NCBI GenBank assembly: GCA_947247005.1
Contig: OX365957.1
Coordinates: 12,930,817-12,994,816, forward strand
Length of the DNA: 64,000 nucleotides
DNA from: Spisula solida
Lineage: Eukaryota > Mollusca > Bivalvia > Venerida > Mactridae
Direction of reading: 5' to 3'
The position numbers and the translations under genes were made by a program. The notes beneath the pieces are model-generated. The model worked only from the letters and a program-made list of their open reading frames with translations, was not told where the DNA came from and made no database searches. Positions 11,801-23,800 of the stretch are shown piece by piece (position 1 is the first letter of the stretch; each line of letters begins with the position of its first letter).

Positions 11801-14800
11801 GTGAATTAAAAGTTAGATTTTCGGAAATAACAGATTCTCATCATGCATTGCGCTTGTTAAGTGAATTTAAACAAAGACCAAATGAAAGTGTACAAATTTA
11901 TTATCAAAAATTAATTGATTTAGCAAAAACTGCATATGATGGTCAAGATCTAAGTCAATATCCTACAATAGTAATTAGACAGCTAATTGATTTTTTCACC
12001 GACGGATTGTTAAATGAGTCTATTAAAATTCAATTACTTAGGCAAAATCCTCAAACATTAGATCAAGCAGTAAATATTGCAATACAAGAACAAAATATTA
12101 GGGCTAGACTTAGGTTAAGAAATTTTAAACCGTTCAATCATAAATATCAAAATAGAGATAAATACATAAACGCAGTAGTTCAAAACCCACATAAACCAAT
12201 GTATTATCAAAATAGGGAATATTCAAATTACGGTAAGATGTATAATCTTCGTAGTAGACAAAATTTCAATAGATTTTCACACAAGAAAAGATTTAATCAT
12301 GTTAGTAATCAGAAATCGTTTAATTCAAGAACTTTCAATATAGCAATTGCGGGAAACCCAGATTCATGTATACTAAATATGCAAAATAATAAATACAGAG
12401 CATTAGTAGATTCAGGCGCTGAAGTTTCATTGATAAGTAGAAGGATATTTAGAACCTTCAGACAAAAGGCAGAAATTAAAGATGATAGGATTTATCTTCA
12501 ATCAGTAAATGGTGGTTCATTAAATGTGATTGGTTGTGTAAACCTAGCATTTAAAATTGGGGATACTGAAATGAGTCACCAATTTTATGTTGTTGAAAAA
12601 ATAAATAAGAATATTATATTAGGACGCGATAGGTTAAAACACCATGATGTGAGGATCTATTTTGATTTAGGCTGTTTAAAAGTAGGAAAAATATTTGTTA
12701 ATATAGTAGACGACAGATGGCAAACGTAATGAAATAGGAACGAAATGTGTATTTTTAAGGATGTAAACGCGGTCATGATGTTTGGAAATAATTGTTTGGG
12801 AATACATTTAACTAGAAGGGATGTTATCATAGATATTCATTAAAAATATTAAGGGTAGTTCAAGTTCATGTATCATGTAAAAATGTGTGTAGTAAAATGG
12901 GCAACATAGACAGACAGGAATTATATTGAGTCATTAAAAAGTAATGGTGTTTTTGTAAATGTTGATAAATGGTTGTTTAAACCAGACATTTAAGATGTGG
13001 GAAGTTATTTGTGTTATGTCTTAGATATGTTGATATTTTACAGTAAATAGCTCTGTTGAACTTTGTTTCTATCTTGGATTACGAGAATTAGAGCGAATAT
13101 ATTTCTGTAAAGCCAGATATTTGGTATTAAAATGATACATGAACAAGTACTCGAATTAATGGGGTATTTCATTTCGGGAGTTAGCAGAATAGGACAGGAA
13201 ATTAATGGTTTAAATAACGATAAATACAAGCAGATGGCGCGGTAAAAAAATTAAAGTTAAAAAGCGAAAAATAGAAAAATACCAATAACATGTATATAAA
13301 ATACATGTAGTTTAAGGGCATTATGGTGTCTTGTAAATAGCAACGTAGTATACAGATATTTGACATTATCATGCTCCGGAAAGCATACAGTAAGTTACCT
13401 TATTTTGCGTTATGAAATTTTAGCGAAGTTATGTCGACTTTCGAGATGAAGCGACATAAACACATCGCGTATAGGTTCGATTTAGAATGTTCATGTTGAT
13501 TAGTAAATGCGAGATAATTATATAGACGTGAATATACACCGAGTTACAGTTTGTGTAGTATGTGTTGTAATATTGGGAATCTGCTGATGTATTTAATCAG
13601 TATGTGATTTAGCGCGTTGGGAAACGTAATAGTGCATTCAATTAGTTACTAATTGATATTGTGATTAACGATAGCATTAATAGATTATGCAGTACTAGTT
13701 TCGCGTTAGAAGACTAAAGTCAAGTACTACATGCACGTAATTAGGCGTCTTGTTCATTGTGATTATGATTATTACGTCACAGTATAATTGTGACAACTGC
13801 AGTCTAGGGTTATGTAATGTTAAAAATTGAGGCTAGCAATTGTAAGGGTCAATGTCAGTTTTGTGTTGGTTAAACACAGTTGATGCATATTACTATGTAA
13901 CAAATTGATATTATTGTGATTAGCGGCTTCATTATACCTTAAGACAGAGTCATGTAATACTTTTGCGTTTAGAAAGTGTAGCACATGGTATTGTGTTATA
14001 TCATTCCAGGTAGATATTATTATTAAATAATGTTTTGTTTTGATGGACTTCACATATATTTTTGCGTTAAAACATAGTATTGTTTTGTTACTAATTAATG
14101 TTTACGTGATTAACGACTACATTAATAGTGTCAAGCATTATACATTTATCGTGTTAAGAAATACGGGAAGCGTACACGCGTACATGATACGTTTTATTTA
14201 TTGAATTTGGGTTTTGATATTAGGTTTGCATGGTAGGAAATGAATTAAATCAACTTCAGGTTGTTATCAAGGTGTAAGCATGTTGTATTCTTAGGAAAAC
14301 TGTAAGATTTTTGTGGAGAAAACTGATTAAAGGCAATTTTGAAATTATCCTTTGTAGAGAGTATCTATTCAAAGGGAAGTAATTATAGAGCGAATGATTG
14401 ATATATCGTTATCGTCTATATAAAAATAATATTATGTTATTATGTAGGCCTACTAGTTATGTCCAATTTGAGGGTTAATATCATTTATTTTATCGTTGAT
14501 TAATCATGAATATACTAAGTTAATGTAATATGTAATAATTAATGAGGCTGGTACTAAGTTGTTCTTGCTATTATTTCGTGATCAATGTAGGGGAAGAATT
14601 TTATTTATAAGGGTTTCACAAATACATACTGCATTAGATCTGCCAATAATAAGTGTTTCAGTCAATATACCGGGGATCGAACGAGTCACTCAGAACCATG
14701 GCGGACTATCAGGAAATAGAACATGTTACTCCGAACTGTAGAGACTATCAGCAAACTAACACGTTACTACGAACCATGGCAGACGTTCGAGAACACCAAA

Positions 14801-17800
14801 TCCAGTATTCCAAAATAATACTTCAACCGATGATGATGAATCAACTATTGTATGGGAATTTCTCCAACGTTCAATTTGGAGATAATCATTCGCAGATCTC
14901 TATCATTCGAATAGAGATAAACATTCGTATACATATTCGATGGACTACCAACAGATGCCTACCACAATAAACAATTTACATTGGAAATTTCTCCAACGTT
15001 CAATTTGGAGATAACCATTCGTAGATCTCTATCATTGGATTAGAGATAAACATTCGTATACATATACGATGGACTACCAACAGATGCCTACCACAACAAA
15101 ACAATTTACATTGGAAATTTATCAACCGACCAATTTGGAGATAACCATTCGTAGATCTCTATCATTGGATTAGAGATAAACATTAGTATACATATACGAT
15201 GGACTACCAACAGATGCCTACCACAATAAACAATTTACATTAGAATTTATTCAACCGTTCAATTTGGAGATAATCATTCGTAGATCTCCAATCGGAGATA
15301 ATCATTTGTACATCCATATGATCATCATTTCAACCCGTTATTGACTATGTGTGGATATTCGTCAGATGTGAGGACTCCAGATGCCACATACGGATAAGTC
15401 TACATAAAATTCATCGTGACAAACATTTTGACAATCAAGTGATATAGTTATTTCATTTATAGCTATATGGACATGAATTAAACCAGCTGAGTATGCTGAA
15501 AATGAAGCTACATTTGTAGTGATGACATTTTATTGTGTGTATAAATGTGTTTATGTTGCGAATATTATTGTTTCTTTATGTGTTATTATTTTACAGGTTT
15601 TATGTTCATTATTTGACTATGATTATCATTGTGTGATTCTACGTTATGGTAACATACCATTAAAAAAAAGGTTTGGGTTAAATATGTTAAAATTTTACTT
15701 AAGATAAAATTTTGTTTTCAAACAGAGGGAGGGAATTGTAATGTAATGATCAAAGGATAGCTTATATCATATTAATTTCAATGCACTCTCCTATCAACGT
15801 GCATAAATATAGATTCGTACTATGTTATATATCTCAATATATTTCGATGTCCATACACTAAAAACAGACAGCCTAGGGCAGACACTTGTCAGTGAATTGC
15901 GGAAGTGTCTAGGCTGGTCAAATATATCATATACCATGTTAGTGGGGAGTTCAGTCAGTCAGTCAGTCAGTCGGAGTTGAGTTAGAGAGTTGAGAAGTGG
16001 AGTCGAGAGAGACCAGTTGGTGCGGGCCGTCAACAAGCGAGTAGCTTGGGCCGTAAGCATGGACAGTATGTTTATGAGTATGAAAAGTTGACTTATGCTG
16101 TGAACCTGAGAAGTACTATACTATGTTATGAACTGTGTAACAAACTAATAAAACCACTATACGAACACGAGCGTTACTGTCTTTACCAAATCATAAGGAC
16201 TACGTAACAGTATACGACTATGCACTTGAATAAGGTAGACAATAATTTTCGATGAACGCATAGCGATTAAATATTCACACATTTTTGTATCCAACCTAAT
16301 ATTGTACAAATTAACTGTTAAGTCTTAATTCAACATCAAATGGGGCAGATACAACAAAATAGATTATCAATCGTGAAAGGCCGGTCATTTCAGTTTGTCA
16401 GTAAATATGCATAAAGACCGAGGTGATCAGAATGTTAGTTTCACTAGCAACGAACCCCCGTTACGCGCATAATGTACACAAGGAATGTCGACTTTATGAC
16501 ACCGCCGTAGAAGCTGTACATATATAAACCACCGTGGGGAATTCGTTATGCGTACATACTATTACATAATACTGACACATGTATACTATGTAATTAAACA
16601 CATTTTGACATAATATATATTTGAAATAGCTCAAGATTTAAACGAGTACTCGTAGTTTACAACAGTTGCAATGCCTCTGTGATAATCAGTTGTGCATAAA
16701 ATTTAATGACGTCGCAAACAAAGGGAAGTAACCCGGGATGTTTTTTCCACAATATACGACAATCGAGGTATGAAAATGCCGTTGATAACGTTATTAAGCA
16801 TACCTTACGTTAAAACACTTTTTTATTCTCTTATATAAAGTCATTCACGTCCTGTCGCTATGTGACTTGATAGTTTCTTACTGGATTTTAAAAATCCTTG
16901 GTGCAAATGTTCATCACATCAAAACTATATGTCATGCTCAAGACACAGATCTCTAGCTAAATGACCAAGGTCATACGTAGAGGTCAAAGGTTATTATAGT
17001 CATGTAAGTCGCGTTCGCTCTGTAACTTTGTCGTGTTTTACTGGATTTTAAAATTGCCTGGTACAAATTTTCATCACATCAAGACGGTGTGTCATGCACA
17101 AGACAAAGGTCCCTAGCTCAAAGGTCAATGTCACACTTAGAGGTCAAAGGTTACGTTTTATAGTCATGTAAGTCGCATCCTCTCTGAATCGTTTTCGTTT
17201 CTTACTGGATTTTTAAATTGCTTGGTACAAATGTTCACCACATCAAGACAGTGTGCCATGCGCAAGACCTAGGTCCCAAGCTCAAAGGTCAAGGCCATAC
17301 TTAGAGGTCAAAGGATATATAGTTTTTGAATACCTTCTTTCAAGAAAATAATGTTCCGATTTCAAAACAATTTGGCACACATGATTGTTTGGTGACCCTC
17401 TAAACTAAATACATAAACAGCGCTATGATTCGAATTACAACATGGTCACCAGGGGACATGACACATTTCCTCTATAGATAATCACATATTAAAAGGCATT
17501 AACATCGTTTTTTTGAAAACCACTGCTCTAAATTAAAATTATTTTGGCACATTATATAACCCTCGTCCGAAATTCTGAAAATAACTTTGATTAGATGTTT
17601 CAAAAACATGAATATTAGTGAGTGGAGCACATTTTCCCTATATGAATGTCCTAACATTGACAACTTTCTCAGTGTTTTTCTTAAGAACCAGCAGTTTGAT
17701 TTCAAAATAAATTCGCACAAATATTACTTCGGTGACTCTCTACCAAATACCTTAAAACAATTAGGGTTTGTCGAAAGACATTGTCGCTAGGCAATAAATT

Positions 17801-20800
17801 CCACATTTTCGTAGTGGTTGTAATAGCAAACAATGGACATTTCCTCGCCGAAACTGAATATCTGATAGAAAACAAAAGTTACAGGATTGTTCCTTGGTTG
17901 AATCGTTTACAATTAAAACGCATTAAAAGTAAAATACTCATACCGGTCAAGACATATACCCTCCAAAAGAAACAAGTATCGCGAAAACATATGACAATTC
18001 AATATTATGAGCATTTTTTAAAAAGCTTATGGAATTTTTCTTAGGACTTTTTTCGCGGTTAACATTAGCTAGATGCACAATATAAACATATACAAATTAG
18101 TGTTGCAATTAGTTTGAGGTTAAAAGTTATAATGACTCGCCTACATTTTCAAATAGTCCACAAACTATTTTTGATTAAATCGTTAAAGATTAATGCAAGC
18201 AATAAGAGAAAGAAAGAAAGATTAGTGATTAATCAAGAAATAATAAATCTACATGTATCTTATTCATCTATCTATTTGCGTTTCAATCTGTTTATGGCAT
18301 ACGTATGTAGTAAGAATTATTACTTTACTTTTTGTCTAATGATAACAATCAATCAAGGCTCACCACTATCATCTTATTTAAGAAATAATAAATATGTACC
18401 TGTGCTTTATCGTAGAAATAGAGCTATCACTGGAGTGATGAATCATACCCCCACAGGACTGCCTTGAGGCAGGAATATTTTTTAAAATTATAGTTACTTT
18501 TAACTTTTAAAATCCAGTAAGAAACGAAAAAGTTACAGAGCGGACACGACTTGCATGACTATGTAAACTTTGACCTCTGCGTGTGACCTTAATCTTAGAG
18601 CTAGGGACCTGGGTTTTGCACATGACACACCATGTTGATGTGAATATTTGTACTTGGTACAAAGCAACTTTAAAATCTTGTAAAAACGACGAAGTTAAAG
18701 AGAGGACACGAATCCCATGTTGCTTTAAGTCTTCTAACCTTTGACCTCTAAGTGTGACCTATGTCCTGCGCATGACACACTGTCCTGATTCTGTGACCAT
18801 TTGTACCAAGCAATTTTAAAATCCAGTCTTAAACTACAAGTTACAGAGCGGACACGACTTATGTGACTTTACAACCTTTGACATCTAAGTGTGACGTTGA
18901 CCTTTGAACTAGGGACCTGTGTCTTGCACATGACACATCAGAAACGGCAAAGTTACAGAGCAAACACGATTTTGCTAACAAACCGACAGACCAACAGTTC
19001 AATCGACCAACATTGTGACTTCAGTATAACCCCTTCAAACTTTGTTTGCGGGGGTAAAATAAAGCACGGTCGCGAGTTTGGATGCGTTGTAATTGAACCA
19101 TGAGTGCTTTACAAAGGTGATTGAATGTAAGCAGTAACCGCTGCACTATTTTCGTTATTGGTTAGGAATTTCTCAGTGGGACCTAGGCTTATTTGCCGTA
19201 GCTGTGTTTAAACGGTAATTCATGCACAACTTGGTTTCTTCTATGCCTATTTAGGTGAAACTGCTGGTTGGTTTAGAATAACTGTCATATTGTACGATAC
19301 TGTTTCATTTTCCTACTTCGGTGTACATATTTTATAATCTTGTTTACATAATGTATTTTCGGAGAAAAGAAATATAACCATACCTCCTTTGCATAACCTC
19401 TTGTGTTTACATATGAGTACTGTGATTAGTTGTGCCGCAAAATAGATACCAATAACTATAAGTAAAATTTTCCACCAAGCAAACGTTCTTTTCTTGTCGT
19501 CATTCGAACTGTCTCCGTCATCATCATCATCAACTTTATCATCATCTGAATAAATGCAAGGATAACATAACCGTCAATTACACTTACAGATACAATATCT
19601 ACTGTGCATATGTAAACCAGTAAACCATTTACAACAAAAATACAAAATAAAATAATCCTATTTATCACCCTTGTTACCCTGATAAAACAACATGATTGGA
19701 TATTCCCAACATGATTGAAAAATGGCCGACATGAACAATGTGATAGGTGCATTGTTTTTGCAATATTTTCCATATAAACTATCCAGATTGTTTATTTCAA
19801 TATTACATAATCAACATATGAAGAAAATGTACTATTTGCACTAAACAATTTGCACATAGGTAATATTTTTCACTACGTAAAGCCTTAAAGAATGTGTGGA
19901 TTTTGCATTTGAGAATGAGTTTTGTACTTAAAAACGTTGTAAAACTCATTTATTTGACTCTATGTAATGAATATCATTTGGGAAGTATTGGCAGTTGTAT
20001 AAACTATGATTTGGACGTTTCAATTTTTTAAAATCTTAGATTAATTAACGCTCACCAACAATAATTCATACATGTATAGTATTTTTTGGATACTGACCGA
20101 CGTGATTGTTAAATTTATTAGGATACTGGCCAACATGATTGTGGATAAAAGCCAACATTACCAATTGAAATCTTGCTAATGGGATTCTCAAGGTACAAAT
20201 AATTGTACATTAAAGAAGTGTGCTCATGAATTGTGGTAGCAGGTTTATGAGCATACCCGATGTAAGGGATTTCACACCTAGTCTATAGCACATGCTTTTA
20301 GGACATTTAATAATCAAAGCACTTAGAGTGCTGATGGGAGGCGATCTGGTTGCTGCTACTAAAGCTTAAACGACTTTACACGTTTAATGTTCGTTTTCTT
20401 ACTGCCGATCTTGTCTTGAATGTCTAAATAGGCATATGTGACTATATAGGCATGTTGGGTATCTATATAATTGTAAAAAGGGGCATATTGATGTGTATGT
20501 CATACGTGTATTGAATGCGTATATCAAAAGTGGCTTTAAAATAATACTACGCGCCTATTTATCAGATTCTACAGTACCGTCATGTAATCACTTCCATCAC
20601 AGCGTGAGACATCTCTAGAAAGCGGCTAGTATAGCCACACCATATGATTGCATAACATGACGATATACGATTCATTGATAAAACCATCACGTGGCCCTGG
20701 TCTGAAGTTTCTAAAAATAGCTATACGGCTGGGACATTTGATGAACACGTCATTTTCATATTCTCCCCGTGTGATTATCTGCAAAAATATCGATTCAACG

Positions 20801-23800
20801 AACAGTTTCACAATAATTGTTGATCGTAGAATAATCAATTGTTGCTGATTGAATTAAATAAGTTTAAAAAATTTAAGAAACATATGTTGCAGTATTGGGA
20901 ATGTTGACAGTTTCTGGAACTACTTGAATGCGGATTCACATAGCAGCCTAAAGGCGGTCCAGATTGCATTAAGAAATGGGCAATGGTAGTATAGAGAGGC
21001 TTACGCCTACCAAAAATGGTTACAAATGTTCACCACATCAAGACGATGTGCCATGCATAAAACCCAGGTCCCTAGCTTAAAGGTCAAGGTCACACTTAGA
21101 GGTCAAAGGTTAAAAGGCTCAAATAGGCATGTGATTCGTGTCCGCTCTGTAATTTTGTCATCTCCTATTGGATATTTATAATATTTGGTACAAATGTTCA
21201 CCACATCAAGGTGATGTGCCATGTGCAAGACCAAGGTCCCTTACTTAAAGGGCAAGGTCACACTAAGAGATCAAAAGTTAAAATTCTCAAATAGGCATGT
21301 GATTCATGTCCGCTCTGTAACTATGTCATTTCTTATTGGATATTTATAACACTCGGTACAAATGTTCACCACATCGAAACGGCGTGTTATGCGCAAGACC
21401 TAGGTCCCTTGCTCAAAGGTAAAGGTCACACTTAGAGATCAAAAGTTAAAATTCTCAAATAGGCATATGATTCATGTCAGATCTGTAACTATGTCATTTC
21501 TTATTTTATATTAATATTACTTGCCACAAATGTTCACATCACCAAGACGATGTGTCATGCGCAAGACCCAGGTCCCTAACTCAAAGGTCAAGGTCACACT
21601 TAGAGATCAAAAGTTAAAAATCTCAAATAGGCATATGATTCATGTCAGATCTGTAACTATGTTATTTCTTATTGTCGAGCCCGCTTGCGGTGAGCGAGAC
21701 TTCGTCGCCACTTTTGGTGTATGCGCGTGCGTGCGTCCGTGCGTGCATGCGTGCGTCCATGCGTCCGTCCGATTTTGTACAGACCATAACTTTGTCATGC
21801 TTTGACCAATGTTGCTTATATTTGGCATGAATGTTCACCTCCATGAGGAGGAGTGTCATGCCCAACCCCCCAGGTTCCTATCTCAAAGGTCAAGGTGACA
21901 GTTGGAGGTCAAAGGTCAAATTGAAGCTTGTCCGGACCATAACTTTGTCATGCTTTGACTAATGTTGCTTATATTTGGCATGAATGTTCACCTCCTTGAG
22001 GAGGAGTGTCATGCCCAACCCCCAGGTTCCTATCTCAAAGGTCAAGGTCACAGTTGGAGGTCAAAGGTTAAATTGAAGCTTGTCCGGACCATACCTTTGT
22101 CATTCATTGACCAATCTTTCTTATATTTGGCATGAATGTTAACCTCCATGAGGCGGAGTGTCATGCCCAACCCCCAGGTTCCTATCTCAAAGGTCAAGGT
22201 CACAGTTGATGGTCAAAGGTCAAATTGAAGGCTAATTTAAGTTGTAGCCATTTTTCAACGTGCGCCGAGGCTCGACATAATTTGCCCGAGGGCACGAATT
22301 TCTAGTTTTATATTTATATTACTTGCCACAAATGTTCACATCATCAAGACGAGGTGACATGCGCAAAACCCAGGTCCCTAACGCAAAGGTCAAGGTCATA
22401 CTTAGAGATTTAAAGTTAAAAGGCACAAGTATACGCTTCTGGTCTGCTTTGTTTTTTTGTTATTTCGTTCTGGATTTTAAAATTACATGGTTACATTCGC
22501 ATTTACACCCTGACTCAAATGTAAAGGTCACACTTATGCACCTATCAATGTTTTCCCCCAGGAGGGGGGCGGCGGGCTGACCCAGGGGAATTTGACATTT
22601 TTACTGTTTCAAAGTCTAAATTCCCGCCCTAGAGCAAGGGCAATTTGTCAAAATCCCCTCCCTGGGAGATGCTTTACATACCCCCCGGGATAAAAATTTC
22701 GGCCAGTGTCAGAATTTCCCTGGACTCGGCACCATTCTGTCTGTCAAATTCCCACCTATCGGGAACAGCCTTCTGTCAAAAGTCCCATGTATGCCCGCCG
22801 CTCCCCCTTGGGGAAAACATTGATAGGTGCATTACAGACCCAGCTCTTGTCTGCTGTTAAATGTCACATTTAAGCAATTACAAACTTGTTTCAAGTTATT
22901 CCATTTGCATAGCTTTATACTTAGGTGTCTGATGACAGCTTTTAGCGGGGGCATCCGTGTCCTGTGGACATATTTCTAGTTTAATACTTTTTTCTGCTAT
23001 ATGTTGGTAAAATTCATAATAAGTCAAGACAGGTAAATTTAACACATGTATCTAAATGTGCAAAATTCACCGGGAATAGGAACAGTGAATTATGGGGACC
23101 AGGCTAAACGCTGTGAGCATGTCTTGAATGGTGCCAAATTGCATTTCTAATTTAAAAAAGGGGACACAATTTCAACATATATTTGATAGAGTTGCCTATT
23201 CATGTGGAGGTCATGGCGTCATGATGGTGAGCAAAGTATCAAAGAGGTTAAAATTGTGTACATAAACTGTAAACTTTTGTATTTCTAAGTACTTACTTAC
23301 TGCCCGTTATGCCCTCTGGCATGTAGGGCAGCAACTAAGTACATCAGTCCAAATGGGGCATAACTATCAACAACATGCTTGATAGAGTGCAGATGTTGTG
23401 GTCAAGACGGTTGACAAGTATGCAAAGTATCACAGCAATATGAACATGCACTTAGATATTATAGGTTAATACCTTGAACGTAAACTTACAAATTTGCACG
23501 AAGTTGAAAAAAGGGACATATTTTCCGATAAATACTTCATAGAGTTATCTACTCCTACGTACGTGTTGGGGTCACCCCATTATTCTTCCAATAGTGAAGC
23601 TATATATTAAATTCGCACTGCAGTGCATCAATGAAAATTAAATGTTGGTCAGTATCCACTTTAAAAGATAAATCATGTTGATCTTTATCCTCAATCATGT
23701 TGGTTTTTATCCATTTTTCACACATGGGTTACTTTAAATAGTTATCACGTAGAAACGGCAAATGTAAATAACTTACTCTAAACTAAGTCTAATAGTGAAA

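Larger units (their letters stand above)
10887..16209 (+). mobile_element. Young LTR retrotransposon carrying only gag-protease
   Basis: Two 473-bp direct repeats (10887-11359 and 15737-16209) that I read as identical bound a 4.4-kb interior. The LTRs begin TG and end CA, a GTAT 4-bp target duplication flanks the element (10883-10886 and 16210-16213), a primer-binding-site-like TGG segment follows the 5' LTR, and a purine tract precedes the 3' LTR. The only long ORF is gag plus retropepsin (11512-12729). About 3 kb downstream has no reverse transcriptase, RNase H or integrase reading in any frame. Identical LTRs imply a very recent insertion, so the element was presumably mobilised in trans by an autonomous relative. 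Most likely Ty3/Gypsy-like by its Gag and protease, but that is inference. Confidence 0.9.
20996..22980 (+). mobile_element. Non-autonomous Helitron-like element with ~168-bp tandem array (outer)
   Basis: Four tandem units of about 168 bp are marked by 'acaaatgttcaccacatc', 'gcaagacc.aggtccc' and 'aaggtcaaggtcacac'. A nested insertion follows, then a fifth unit. The 3' end shows a short hairpin (TGTCC-TGT-GGACA, 22959-22971) followed by TATTTCTAG and T at 22980. A hairpin closely upstream of CTRR, with insertion before T, is the Helitron 3' hallmark. The 5' boundary near 20996 is uncertain. No Rep/helicase is encoded. Confidence 0.65.

Noticed and set aside
18114..18467. 117-codon plus-strand open frame
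   Set aside because: Simple K/N/I-rich composition in AT-rich intron, no domain, no splice or repeat relation.
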